A stretch of 64,000 nucleotides of DNA from a virus: the IMG/VR virus record IMGVR_UViG_3300037010_003037, positions 62,001-126,000 of that record; one strand, 5' to 3'. The notes below the pieces were generated by a model. The model worked only from the letters and a program-made list of their open reading frames with translations. It was not told the origin of the DNA and made no database searches. A program made the translations under genes and the position numbers. Shown here one piece after another: positions 50,301 to 60,311 of this stretch (positions are counted from its first letter, which is position 1; every line of letters starts with the position of its first letter).

Positions 50301-51519
50301 CTACACGATCTCCAACAGTGAAGTTAAATGTGTCACCTTGGAAAAATCCTTCAATTGTAGGAATAATAGTGAAGTGAATATCATCGTTCTTGAATGAGCA
50401 ACCATCCTTAAGATCAATATTTTCAATAGTATAAGGATTAACGCTGTCTATCTTAGAAAGATTGTATGTTCCATCTCCATTAAACGTAATGGACCATGAT
50501 GATGGAATACTTACCCTATCAAGAGAACGGGTGTGAATTTCTAATGCAGGTTGATACAGCCGTGATGGTGAACCTGCTCCAGGCATAAATGATGGTTTAG
50601 ACTGTACAACGATAGGGTTTGTTTTAATAATCGACCAAACTTCTTGTGGTGCGTCTTCGGCAACTGTGATCTTATGATATGGCGTTAAAACAAACGTGTC
50701 ACCAATAATAAGTAGATGATCAGTTTGACCTGGTGCTGGTTCAAAGTCGAATTTTAACAGTGGGTGATTAAATGTAGTTCTAAATTGTGATGTTCCAATT
50801 AAGCCATTATATTTGCCTCTAACCTCGACAATACCATTAACATCATCTATGCACGTGAGAGTCCATTCATCATAAGCACCACGCTCTATGTTACGAATGC
50901 ATGCGGCAGCTTTAATTACGTCTTGATATAATAAAATGCCGGTACTTTCAGCAAAAGCTGGTATACTGGAAACGTTTTGTTCAATCCAACGCTGATTGGG
51001 ACGTGTTTCAAACGTGTAAACACCATGACTTAGGAAATAGTCAAATGATTCTTGTTGGTGTTCACCATTCTTACGAACATTTGTTACGCTTGGACCATCC
51101 CATCTTCGTGGGTTAAATGCTCTACCGCCATGATTTTCAATTCCAGGAATCTGTAAATCATCATTTTCACCAGCAATGAATGTTTCTTGACTAACATGGC
51201 TTAAAAACTTATGTACAGATGTAAATGGTACTTGCCATTGTGTTCTATTACCATCAGATATCAGTTCTTTCCACCAGGAATTTGAACGACGTGTTCTTAC
51301 TCCTGGATATGGTGATGATGATTCAAGAAGATCAGCTCCTAGAAATGCTAAAAGTTGATGATTTTCTGTAATTTTTACGTTTACATCATCATTGATTTCA
51401 TATCGTTCTTCAATTTCTGAAAGCTTAGTGTGGTATGGTTTTACGTCTAAAACGTAATTATTCAGAGCATCAGTATGCCCATTTGCTACGACAAGATAAT
51501 GGCTTTTAGTAGAGTTCAT
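47335..51519 (-). CDS. Large baseplate/tail protein with BNR/Asp-box (Ycf48-like) repeats
   Basis: 1,394 residues from ATG 51519, which has GGAG 9 bases upstream and overlaps the previous gene by 14 bp; an in-frame TTG 30 bp further upstream is less likely. In the middle third there are repeated Asp-box units: S-S-D-G-E-H-W, S-N-D-x-x-x-x-x-x-G-x-x-G-T-I-L-R-S, S-T-D-G-G-L-T-W and S-E-D-G-G-I-S-W, each followed by G-x-x-x-x-x-V-G. These build a beta propeller as in sialidases and Ycf48-type proteins. The C-terminus ends with the recurring module (I-L-V-T-H-N-L-N). Its place after the 2,933-residue gene corresponds to the T4 baseplate wedge region; a receptor- or glycan-binding role is likely. 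Confidence 0.7.
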   Translation of the reverse strand: MNSTKSHYLVVANGHTDALNNYVLDVKPYHTKLSEIEERYEINDDVNVKITENHQLLAFLGADLLESSSPYPGVRTRRSNSWWKELISDGNRTQWQVPFTSVHKFLSHVSQETFIAGENDDLQIPGIENHGGRAFNPRRWDGPSVTNVRKNGEHQQESFDYFLSHGVYTFETRPNQRWIEQNVSSIPAFAESTGILLYQDVIKAAACIRNIERGAYDEWTLTCIDDVNGIVEVRGKYNGLIGTSQFRTTFNHPLLKFDFEPAPGQTDHLLIIGDTFVLTPYHKITVAEDAPQEVWSIIKTNPIVVQSKPSFMPGAGSPSRLYQPALEIHTRSLDRVSIPSSWSITFNGDGTYNLSKIDSVNPYTIENIDLKDGCSFKNDDIHFTIIPTIEGFFQGDTFNFTVGDRVENFLVYGSVSGWQPNAKIGEWYWNGKIGFKIPKLKYFASIYRATVSVSPDGNDRTWRQVVSNAQILTSISFNGAFYVAGKDSIVGSSPDGNTWYQEVVPPPPGELIVIVGENGLIATSSDGEHWVRQATGVNSTLHASTVIPNFLVSKTNSGPIVITQTANDKLDNASIVLNSGNELDPSGISIWKVVGGVPQEETVPFWYDTNTDVIYLYDPNFPPTATIPFTVGETVIVSYSLSLKNCIIAVGDDGTILTSTTGFGWVKRLSGTHDSLNGIAWSNDAIIAVGNKGTILRSNDRINWTPVSFGLSVLGTLQQQSVDFNDIIYVKDLNTFIIVGSNGVIIRSTDGGLTWTRVANTWDNPVERDTGILTSVSYGNGKFVAVGPDGFIASSEDGGISWTRYKGNSYNSIAYGNGLFVAVGGSETTSLLFTKIKDVHSIAEPSVYTITFQPPVKPNTVVKYATVVNNIYGYRKVLTLNEVWEDEFCSFKIDYIPGEFEYQAGDTIRVYLAPEYTYAAEGWYDELNYEIPRYDTGIEDITVPWLYNEEYFPLYHSYGSVIFKNGVNDGDRIIIDKALLDVMRFRINDAGKIYPELASVNDWIPLEFRYFDRPTSPASLYDGKTAHFPDLTTQIEAYLCSDPTVKVFTIEQPRYQCTNRNGSATIIFDKNFFKNYVPFNTKFAFRFQPDASYGQNIRVKVTENLRAYARVRLNLFDNIPVLFSFENISGINVVGNLALDDTLNITLIEGGALPIVFGYDEMPYDIFDYDQRYSAIIQHAIEIAPGVYEYDENAQIILPHPINGSLGTFVSEESTETTGTQFLEDFTLVEKLAAPVFTFSWVPGDNPILVTHNLNTLNVSVTVRDGTNNIVNPSAYTVNYLDPNHVLITPFSSLTGTITVTENQVNRVSKMYDFTKVPLEGLLITQNADEYLITHNGPPVTPTLIVESVNNPGVYASPIPNMMPFQQFPSAISLQSFSFTLPSGFTAPFRLRIT

Positions 51520-54500
51520 CTTGTTGCTCCACTTGTGTTGCTTGGACAATTGTTGTAGATGAACTTACAGTAATATATGATGTCTTGAAAATGTCGCTAA
51601 ACTCAAAATTGTTAGCAAGCGCATCATCTAGAACTGCAAAGAAGATTTCATTAACTTGACTTGCTCTAGCAGTTTTGTAAATTATGCTCATTGTTTCACG
51701 TGCTTTTTCAGGTGTTGCAAACCATTCACTAGACTTAGAGAAGTCCAGTGCAGTTATATAGTCAGTAATAACTTTATTTCCAACACGCAATGTACATTGT
51801 GTATTCAAGATAGTATTAATAATAGATTTCTTTACTAGCTCCGTATCAGCAAAAATTTGACCTTTACCAAAACCAAACCGAGTACGTGTACCATTTCGAT
51901 TATCATAGTCAATTCGTGCTTGAGATGGAACTGGATTTCCACCTGCATCAATTCCAGAAACAGCAGCAGTAATTAACTCCCATAATTGAGCTGGAATTTT
52001 ATTTCGTTGGCTCTTTCTGATAAGTTTCCACTCACTGTGCGTGTTCTTTAAATTAATTTCTTCTGGGTCATCCCTTAATGTAAAGTCTCTTACAAAGCGC
52101 AGTTTGAACGCAGAGTCCTTAGTAACAAACGCGCTCAATCCAGCAATAGCACAGGAATCAAACTTAGCAGGATATTTTTTATCGTTAGAAGGCAAAGCGC
52201 GTACAAAGATAGTATACGTGCTTGGACCAACTGTTAGAATATCTTGTGCTTGAGCTAGCGACATTGTCTTGTTTACTTGAGGAATTGTCTTATCTTGTAC
52301 CCAGAAATAATACTTAGCCGCTGTAATATTACCATCAGCATCACGCTGTTGAATTACTGTGTACTGGTAATCCAACTTGTACTGTGTTTGAATGGTATAG
52401 TCTTCAGCTACATCAGGATCAAATTCTAGTTCTTTACTTGATGGAACATAAGCTCGGTATAGAACTAAAACGCTTGAACCTTCCTGTGGAGTATTTACAA
52501 TCTGAAGTAGATATCCCGAAATGACATATCCGCTTGGATTAACCTGAATTCCATTTACGTAGACAGATACACGGTTATTGTCAATTTCTTCTGGAAGAAC
52601 AAACAAGATAGGATCTACACCATTAGATATTTTATTAAGACGCAGATCATTAAGTAACTTCCACTCTGTCCAACTTACAGTATAACGAGCTATACTTTCG
52701 CCAGTTCTTAAAACTAGTGTATTAATGGGGTTGTACATTTCACTAATTATTGAAGAAGTGGCAGAAACTATTTGCTCGTCACCAACATAAGGCTTCCACA
52801 TGTTAAACGGAGGCACTAAATCAGAATCCAGTTCTTTCTGAGTTGGAGTTTCCCAGGTTTTCCACTCATATTCAGATTCTGAATAATCAATATCATTTTT
52901 ATCATTTATGAAAATATCATCTGGTAGAGGAATTATCTCTTCAAATGAAATACCTTCACGAATATAAATGTCCTGCTCACCATTAACTATTGAATCAATA
53001 ATTTCCTCACTAGTCAGTGGGGTGTTGCCGAATATCGCTCTTTTGATTCTAACTGATAATCCAAAAGTTTCAAATTTCACGATAAGCAAGTTATCATTTA
53101 CAGCATCAGTAGAAACCCAATCATTAACTTGTGTATCTTCATAATTTCCTAGAGCATCAGACATTCTTAGCGCAAATACTCCAGCAGAAATAGTTTTCTT
53201 AGAAAGCTTAATCGCTCCAATTTTTGAACCAAATGCTGGGATTTTAAGTGGCTCTAGTTCAATTGACGCAAGTTTAGTTCCACTTGGAACAATCATAGGT
53301 TGATCAAGAAGAACACTTGAGCCAATAACATATTGTATATTATCAACAATTTTGACCTCACCTACTGGCTTATTATTTTTCCAACCTCCAAAATGACGGT
53401 CAGCTACTAGTGTTTGATCTTTACAACGACCTTTATCAGCAACTAACAGATTACCAGAAACAAATACTTTTATTAATGTAGACCCAAATGATGGGTGCGC
53501 ATTAGAATTTCCAACACCAGCTTTTGACCACGCAATAGGCTTTCTTTTGATAATGCGATCACGTTTATAGTATTTTTTCAGAGCGGCACGCCCTGATGCC
53601 TTTAATCTTGGGTCAATTTCAGCACTACCTTCTTGTTTAGCAGCAAGATCATCATATTTAGCTGGGTGAACAGGACTTTCAACCCATTCATATAGATCAA
53701 TAGAAGCCCAATCAGCTAGCAGACCCCAGCGCTGTAATCGTGCATCTCTGTTTGGGAAAATTTTTGCATCATAGTACGGGATATAGCCAAGATTTGCAGT
53801 ATTCCACCAAACTCGTCCAACCTCGCGTTGAGCCCATGGTTTTAAAGTATGATAATTTTCATTGTTAGTTGTTTGCATTGAGTAGTTATATCTAGCAGGG
53901 TCAGCATGTGAAATAATATCAACTACTTCCAGCGGTGCTTGTGCGTGTATACCGATAGCTGGATGCCATAATGAAATATCATCAATTAGAATTGAGTCTT
54001 TATAGTTAATTAGCTTTATTGGTGAAAGCTTAGTAGGATTAATCCACGTAAAGCCTGTTACTTTGTATGTTCCTGGACCATCAACTTTAATAAGGCTAGC
54101 GTTTATAACTTTACAGTTAAACGGACCAGTGACAGAAGGCTCAACACCATCACCATTGTGATAAATGTTGGATAAGCGAATATAAGCTGGAAATGTGTTT
54201 GACGCATCTACAACAACAGTCTCAGAAATTCGTTCTGCTTCAAAATACAAGCCTTTGCCCAAGTCATTAATGCTAAACCAGCGCGTATCATCACCACTTT
54301 CTATGTGGGTAAACAGTGGCATTAAGTCAACACCATCACCATTTGTATAGAACTGAAGTCTAAGATACTTCTGAGTTGTATCTGTTGGTTCAATCTTAAG
54401 CTCAGGAGATGACTTTTCTCGAGCATCTCCATACTCAGCTATCTTATATGCCCAGTACTCATCCACCGAGGCATCATTAAACTTCTTGTAATTGACGAAT

Positions 54501-57500
54501 GCATCAATCGTCATGTTAGTTCCTTTGGCTTGGATTAGGCCACGCCAAAAATTAAACTGTGTAGAATTGTTAACATCGATTTTGTCAAAATAGGACTTCT
54601 TACTATAGCCAAGAAGCGCAAGCGCGTGTTCTGCAGTTGTAGGTTCATAGAAAGTTTTGGCTGCATCATAATAAGATGCAGAAGCATCAACAGATGACAT
54701 TAGGTTTCTACGAACATTATTACCACTTAAGAAAAAGCCTTCAAATGTCGGTTTGCCATTTGGCTCTTCTTGTCGAATATAGTTTAAGTACGCAGTTTTA
54801 ATTCGCGCGCTGGTAAATGGATCAAACAGCGTAGCTGCCCCATTCTCATCACTGAACTTCTTATTGAATAGAATAGCGTGCTCATATTCATCAATAAACA
54901 CGTGTGCAGAAAAGATCGGCGTGTTAGTGTAAGTTACTGCATACTCATCTGTTCTGATTACGTGTAGTTTATCAACTGGAATTAGCGCACCAGTCACATC
55001 ATAAGCGCCTTGTGCTGAGTATGCATCAATGAATACTCTGTCACTGTAACGCGCCATTAAACCATATGGTGTGATTAGAGTCAAATTTTCCATGAATGGG
55101 TTAAGAATATGGGCATCCCCAGCATTCATGCCCTTGTATACACGGTCAATAAATTTCTCAATTTCAAGCTGCCAATCCAGATTGCGTCCTGTTTCTTCAT
55201 CAGTAACTGGCATCCCCTCTGAATAAATTCTCCATCCAAGATCATGCAATCTATCAACATAACCAAAGATGAAATTAATAACGTTTTGCAGCCCAGTAAT
55301 GATCTGTGGAGTTGTTACTGTTTCAATTGACAACTTTTCGGTATAGCGTTTCCATTCAAGGGGTGTTGTTATCTTACTTAGTGCGTTAAATGTTAAGTAT
55401 TCACCGCTTGTGTTTAACACGTATTTTTCAATAGTCGGGTTTTGATTGCTATAACTTTCAATTCTAAATACCCAATCACTTGCATCAGTTTTTGGTGCTT
55501 GATACCCATATTGATTTATAACTCGTGAGCCCATGGATACTAACTGCACACGAAGGCCAGTAATCCATAGACTGTCATTATTAGAGTTCTTTTTCAATAG
55601 AAGATTATACGATGTTGTTGGTAGTAATCCAAGAGTTGTATTAATGCTTAAAGTATCTTGACGTATTAGAGCACCAATGCGATGCGCAAGCTTAAGCTGC
55701 CAATTTCTGTATGCTTGTGTGGCAGAAGAGAATTCTGTGTCAATAAAGCTAAAGCGCAGCAGGTTTGTGAACCACTGACCAAGTCCTTTGAACTTTTTAA
55801 CAGTAGCTGCAACATGTGTAAATTTAGTTGGAACAGGTTTCATCGGTTGTGTAGGATGAACAACAGCTGCACCATCTGCAACGCATCCTTCACAAAAATC
55901 ATTAATGATTAGACTTGGGTCAACATAATTTGGGCTATCTACATCGACCACGTCGTCATAGAGATTGATAATAAGTTTTTCACCAAGTTCAAAAGGAATT
56001 CCCAGATCATCAATGGTTACATTGTTAAAACTAACACCATCAGTTACAATGCTAAATGGTAAACCCTCTTCAACATACGCTTTTAGTTGTCCATTTATAA
56101 ACAAGCTAAAAATAGTTAAATTATCTTCAACATGGCTAACTTCAAAAATTATCTCACGTGTTTTATCATTAGGGTTAACAGCATTAATGGTTCCTTTAAT
56201 TCTTTGTTGAACTTCATCAGAGGTGTAAGTGTTGATAATGTTTAATCGTTCACCATGCATTAAGAATGAAGTGTGTGGCTGAAGAGCAGATAGGTTTCTT
56301 TCGAGCCGCGCGCCACCAGGATATGCTGTAACGAATGTATCTCCCCATGACTTACTTAAAAACTCAAGTGGTTGGAGTCTAAACGCAGTGCGGGCGAGAC
56401 CGTATAGGTATTCTAAAGATTTCTTCCATACTATTTCAACAGGTCCATTATCACCAAACCTATATACATCAGAAATTCCTGATGGTATATAAGTTAAAAG
56501 AGCTTCTGAAGAAGCACTTTCCAGTGGTGAAACATATGGTGGAAGAACTGCATCATTGTAAATGTTAACGCATAGCTTGAGAGATGGATTAGCAGCCTTG
56601 ATATCTGCCCACATCTGTTGTTTCCACATGCGCACCTGTTCAATTGTTACAGGTGTAACGTTAGGAATAATAGTGCCTGATGTGGTAATTACCCACACTG
56701 TATTTGCCCTAGTGTCACCTTCAAGGCAACCAACTGTTAAACCTTCAGCTAAAATGTCAGATGAACGTGTCCAGCTACTTGCAGCAGCTATGTAAATTCC
56801 ATTCATTTCAGGTAGTGTCTGTGCTATCAGTAGAATACGATCACCGTTAGCAACTTGTATTCCATCAATAACTGGAAAACCTGCCAATGTAGGCACATTT
56901 TGCCATGCAACAACACGAACAGGAGTTGCAATATTATTTGTTCCACTTACTGTGCTTGCATAAAGAGCATCCCATGTGGGTGGTTTAATAGCAAAGTTTA
57001 GTAGCTTCCATGGCTCAAGGTTAGGACGACATGTAGAAACGGTTTGTCCAGGTCTGTTAAAATGCTGCTTGTAAATATCATACCATCTTGCAGGCACTGT
57101 TGTGAAGCCAGGAATAATTGCGTGGGAATAATTCCATGTAAAGGCATCGTTCTGCTTAAAATCGGGAGCGTATGTATCATAACCATACTTAAGAGCGAAC
57201 CGCGCTAGTTCTATTTCTGAGTAACGCGAAACATTTGCATTGCTCAGATATGAGCTTACACTTTGTGATGGGTGAACACTCTCAAATAGTTTTTGCTCTA
57301 CCGCAATAACAAGACTATTACGAATAGTTTCAATGCTGAATGGCAACCATCTATTAGCAACCGTGACAGAACTTACAATCCACGTGTTACTAACATTATC
57401 CCATTCATGCATCTGGCGTGTTGAACGGTTAAACCAGAACTGTCCAGTTGATCCGTTTGGTGGTGTTGTAGGCGTGTCATAGTTTACAGAGAAAACTCTT

Positions 57501-60307
57501 AACTCCATTGTAGATGGCTTTAGCCACAGTTGCCCCGCATATGGGGTGCTTGGCATAGCCTCTACAAAATAGCCACCAGAAGTAGTTCCATCTGAACGTA
57601 AAACCTGTGTTTTTACAAGCTCACGATCAACATCAAAACTGCGTTGAATAATTGGAGAAATATGACCATCATGGTGAACAATGATGCTTATGCCAAGCTC
57701 TGGATCAAATGAAACATTCGGATGAACAGCTGGAATTAAACCGAACATTGGAAGCGTAGCTGGCCAATTAGGTATTTTTGCTGTTGTGTCACCAAAAACA
57801 TCACGGAGGTTTTGGTTATTTTCTCGTGATTTACAATATTCATCGAGTAATGATTGAATTTCGACAGAAAATGGATCAATATGAGAAATTGTAAGCGTGT
57901 TACCACGCGTAATATAAGATGGTATATTTTCTGAAACAAATTGATCAATACTTGCAAGAGCAACGTTGTATTGTTGTTCAGCAAAGTCAATGAGCGTGAT
58001 AGGACTCATGTCTTGCTGAATAAGCATGCTTGCTAGCAATGGAAAGTTTAGGTTAAAATCTCTTATGGTGCCACCATAAGCTGGATTAAACTCTAGCAAG
58101 CGAACGTTATTGTTTCCAAGAGACCCTCCTTTGAAACCATCCTGGTTACGTACTATGCTTCTAGCATGTTCAACTATATCACCATAAAATAATTCATCAC
58201 GTGTTTCACGTTCCATGTTTTGGAACATTCGAAGTGGTGTCATCCAAACACCATCAATATGATTATCAAGAGCATCAGCGCTAACACCACCAGGATAGTT
58301 AATGATTTGATCATTAATTTTCTTAATGTAACGCGGAGACAGCTTATTCATCACATTGAATGAAATAACATCACCATCTGAATATGCAGCTGGAGTTATT
58401 GTGATAATAAAATCATCGCATTCAAACGCTGTTCCAGGCAGAGCATTACCAACATTTCCAGAACGTTCACCAACAACTGTAAATTTTCCACCTGTATATG
58501 TAAGTGTCCATGTCTGAACATCAGCTGTCTGTTTAAGCATATCAAATGTTATGTTAGCACCAGCTACGTTAGGAAGTGTTACTGATTTTGCAACAGCACC
58601 AGTTACACCAGGCACCCATATTGTTTCAAGCTTAGCATTTGCAGCATCACCATCTGGCACCTTCTTGTAAAATAACAGACGACCTTGCTCGTCCTTCAAT
58701 CCATGGCCAAAAACAAAGTCATAGTCAGATGTTGTTTTAAGGCGTCTTTGAATAATCGGGTCAACATCAGAGCTCGCATCTTCAGCATAGAAGAAAATAG
58801 ATGAGGTTTTACCAGCATGAGTGCCATCATATCTAAAAAGATCAAATTGTGGTAGCTGGTTTTTAGAAGAAATATGCTGCGTTATTTTAATGGGACCATC
58901 TTGAGTTGGTTCACCATCTAAAGTAATAGAAGAGTTAAGCTGAAGATCCTCATCATATTCTATAATTGGTCTTTTTGCCTGTTCAGCCTGATCAATTGAA
59001 AAACCATATGATCCAAAAAGTGCATCAAAATCATCTTTGTGGTACCATCTATTTCTAATTTGCCAATCATTTACGTTGATAGGTGGATTAGTAGGATCAA
59101 GCGTAAATGTGATAGCTGAGGAAATTGGGGTATCATCATCTAATAGTGGGGTTTTTGCTGTTACTTCAAAAGTTTGCCCTGTAAAAGAGACATATACACG
59201 TGAGCCTATTTTTAAATGACTTTCTAGTGTAGCATTTGAGGCACGTTTCCATTTAACATTATCAATAATATAGATTCCGTTTTCATGTGGATCTGGTTGG
59301 TTTATTACAAGTACACCACGTCCGCGAATAACTTGATTTCCATTAAGATACATTAACGGAAGAGTTGATTTTACACCAAGCAATGCACCCTTACCAGAAG
59401 GAGAAATAGAATTAAAAGAAACAAAAATATTGCTTGTGCGATGAGAAACGCTAATAATAAATTCATCGTTGGCAGAGAATGGAATGGCTCCATTTTGAAT
59501 TGTCAATTCTAGAACTTGATCATTTGGTTCAGGGAAATTAGTATCATATGGTTTACCAATTCCATAGCCAACAATGCTCTTACCACGCACGAAAAGCTTA
59601 ACATGTGTCTTAGCACCAGAAGTAATAGATGATAAAGTACCTGTAGTAAGGCCACTTGGATCAGTGCTGTTAACAATGATCTTGCCACTATCTACTGGAT
59701 TTGACGATGTCACAACAAAGTCAGCACTTGATGTAAATTTAACAGTTATAACTTCATCTTCACGATCAGTACCTGTTAACTTAACTGGGGTTGTAGCAAG
59801 GTATGAAACAGGAAACTTAATCTTAGACTTTGGGTTTGGTCTAGCAATAGTGTAGTAATCTGGATCATTATGCGGATTACCGGGGAAAGTATTTGGTGCG
59901 ACTAGTATCTTACCTGCCCAATAATAGTTCCCATAGTTAATGAATTTGTCATAGTTAATAGGAACGTGAAAGTTGAAGTACTGCTCACTCATCCATGAGC
60001 GCATGTTCTCAATGTCAGCGTTCAGAACTTTTAATCGATTAACAAAATCATTAAATGTGTAAGCAGACTCTTCTGTTCCTGTCTTTACATAAAGAGCTGG
60101 AACAAGTGCGTTTACTTCTCGCTCTAAGTTTGAAGCAAAAATTTGCGGTTCACCATCAATTTGCTGTCCAATTCGTCCATCAATAAGCACGCTTCTTTCT
60201 TCTGCTACAAATCGATTGAACAGGTTTGAAACGAGACTTGTTAATGTCTCATTTTTAAGAGTTAAAGGAAGAAGTCTATTGAAATCTAAGTATTGTTTCT
60301 TTGCCAT
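51506..60307 (-). CDS. Giant virion protein (2,933 residues) in the gp7 position
   Basis: Directly follows the gp6-like gene, the place of baseplate wedge gene 7 in T4 (1,032 residues), but is almost three times longer. The N-terminal part (L-P-L-T-L-K-N-E-T-L-T-S-L-V) has no recognised enzyme motif. Modules of the N-G-I-Y type occur near residues 325-360 and 1140-1215, similar to one in the 41863 fibre. Many Asp/Asn/Thr-rich beta segments follow. Composition shows no membrane segment or signal. Most likely a baseplate wedge/fibre-attachment scaffold expanded by insertion of adhesin-type modules. The assignment to gp7 rests on synteny, not on a visible sequence match. Confidence 0.7.
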   Translation of the reverse strand: MAKKQYLDFNRLLPLTLKNETLTSLVSNLFNRFVAEERSVLIDGRIGQQIDGEPQIFASNLEREVNALVPALYVKTGTEESAYTFNDFVNRLKVLNADIENMRSWMSEQYFNFHVPINYDKFINYGNYYWAGKILVAPNTFPGNPHNDPDYYTIARPNPKSKIKFPVSYLATTPVKLTGTDREDEVITVKFTSSADFVVTSSNPVDSGKIIVNSTDPSGLTTGTLSSITSGAKTHVKLFVRGKSIVGYGIGKPYDTNFPEPNDQVLELTIQNGAIPFSANDEFIISVSHRTSNIFVSFNSISPSGKGALLGVKSTLPLMYLNGNQVIRGRGVLVINQPDPHENGIYIIDNVKWKRASNATLESHLKIGSRVYVSFTGQTFEVTAKTPLLDDDTPISSAITFTLDPTNPPINVNDWQIRNRWYHKDDFDALFGSYGFSIDQAEQAKRPIIEYDEDLQLNSSITLDGEPTQDGPIKITQHISSKNQLPQFDLFRYDGTHAGKTSSIFFYAEDASSDVDPIIQRRLKTTSDYDFVFGHGLKDEQGRLLFYKKVPDGDAANAKLETIWVPGVTGAVAKSVTLPNVAGANITFDMLKQTADVQTWTLTYTGGKFTVVGERSGNVGNALPGTAFECDDFIITITPAAYSDGDVISFNVMNKLSPRYIKKINDQIINYPGGVSADALDNHIDGVWMTPLRMFQNMERETRDELFYGDIVEHARSIVRNQDGFKGGSLGNNNVRLLEFNPAYGGTIRDFNLNFPLLASMLIQQDMSPITLIDFAEQQYNVALASIDQFVSENIPSYITRGNTLTISHIDPFSVEIQSLLDEYCKSRENNQNLRDVFGDTTAKIPNWPATLPMFGLIPAVHPNVSFDPELGISIIVHHDGHISPIIQRSFDVDRELVKTQVLRSDGTTSGGYFVEAMPSTPYAGQLWLKPSTMELRVFSVNYDTPTTPPNGSTGQFWFNRSTRQMHEWDNVSNTWIVSSVTVANRWLPFSIETIRNSLVIAVEQKLFESVHPSQSVSSYLSNANVSRYSEIELARFALKYGYDTYAPDFKQNDAFTWNYSHAIIPGFTTVPARWYDIYKQHFNRPGQTVSTCRPNLEPWKLLNFAIKPPTWDALYASTVSGTNNIATPVRVVAWQNVPTLAGFPVIDGIQVANGDRILLIAQTLPEMNGIYIAAASSWTRSSDILAEGLTVGCLEGDTRANTVWVITTSGTIIPNVTPVTIEQVRMWKQQMWADIKAANPSLKLCVNIYNDAVLPPYVSPLESASSEALLTYIPSGISDVYRFGDNGPVEIVWKKSLEYLYGLARTAFRLQPLEFLSKSWGDTFVTAYPGGARLERNLSALQPHTSFLMHGERLNIINTYTSDEVQQRIKGTINAVNPNDKTREIIFEVSHVEDNLTIFSLFINGQLKAYVEEGLPFSIVTDGVSFNNVTIDDLGIPFELGEKLIINLYDDVVDVDSPNYVDPSLIINDFCEGCVADGAAVVHPTQPMKPVPTKFTHVAATVKKFKGLGQWFTNLLRFSFIDTEFSSATQAYRNWQLKLAHRIGALIRQDTLSINTTLGLLPTTSYNLLLKKNSNNDSLWITGLRVQLVSMGSRVINQYGYQAPKTDASDWVFRIESYSNQNPTIEKYVLNTSGEYLTFNALSKITTPLEWKRYTEKLSIETVTTPQIITGLQNVINFIFGYVDRLHDLGWRIYSEGMPVTDEETGRNLDWQLEIEKFIDRVYKGMNAGDAHILNPFMENLTLITPYGLMARYSDRVFIDAYSAQGAYDVTGALIPVDKLHVIRTDEYAVTYTNTPIFSAHVFIDEYEHAILFNKKFSDENGAATLFDPFTSARIKTAYLNYIRQEEPNGKPTFEGFFLSGNNVRRNLMSSVDASASYYDAAKTFYEPTTAEHALALLGYSKKSYFDKIDVNNSTQFNFWRGLIQAKGTNMTIDAFVNYKKFNDASVDEYWAYKIAEYGDAREKSSPELKIEPTDTTQKYLRLQFYTNGDGVDLMPLFTHIESGDDTRWFSINDLGKGLYFEAERISETVVVDASNTFPAYIRLSNIYHNGDGVEPSVTGPFNCKVINASLIKVDGPGTYKVTGFTWINPTKLSPIKLINYKDSILIDDISLWHPAIGIHAQAPLEVVDIISHADPARYNYSMQTTNNENYHTLKPWAQREVGRVWWNTANLGYIPYYDAKIFPNRDARLQRWGLLADWASIDLYEWVESPVHPAKYDDLAAKQEGSAEIDPRLKASGRAALKKYYKRDRIIKRKPIAWSKAGVGNSNAHPSFGSTLIKVFVSGNLLVADKGRCKDQTLVADRHFGGWKNNKPVGEVKIVDNIQYVIGSSVLLDQPMIVPSGTKLASIELEPLKIPAFGSKIGAIKLSKKTISAGVFALRMSDALGNYEDTQVNDWVSTDAVNDNLLIVKFETFGLSVRIKRAIFGNTPLTSEEIIDSIVNGEQDIYIREGISFEEIIPLPDDIFINDKNDIDYSESEYEWKTWETPTQKELDSDLVPPFNMWKPYVGDEQIVSATSSIISEMYNPINTLVLRTGESIARYTVSWTEWKLLNDLRLNKISNGVDPILFVLPEEIDNNRVSVYVNGIQVNPSGYVISGYLLQIVNTPQEGSSVLVLYRAYVPSSKELEFDPDVAEDYTIQTQYKLDYQYTVIQQRDADGNITAAKYYFWVQDKTIPQVNKTMSLAQAQDILTVGPSTYTIFVRALPSNDKKYPAKFDSCAIAGLSAFVTKDSAFKLRFVRDFTLRDDPEEINLKNTHSEWKLIRKSQRNKIPAQLWELITAAVSGIDAGGNPVPSQARIDYDNRNGTRTRFGFGKGQIFADTELVKKSIINTILNTQCTLRVGNKVITDYITALDFSKSSEWFATPEKARETMSIIYKTARASQVNEIFFAVLDDALANNFEFSDIFKTSYITVSSSTTIVQATQVEQQDELY

Positions 60308-60311
60308 GAGC

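Noticed and set aside
51520-51549. TTG start for the 47335 gene
   Set aside because: ATG 51519 has GGAG at good spacing and gives a normal short overlap with the previous gene.
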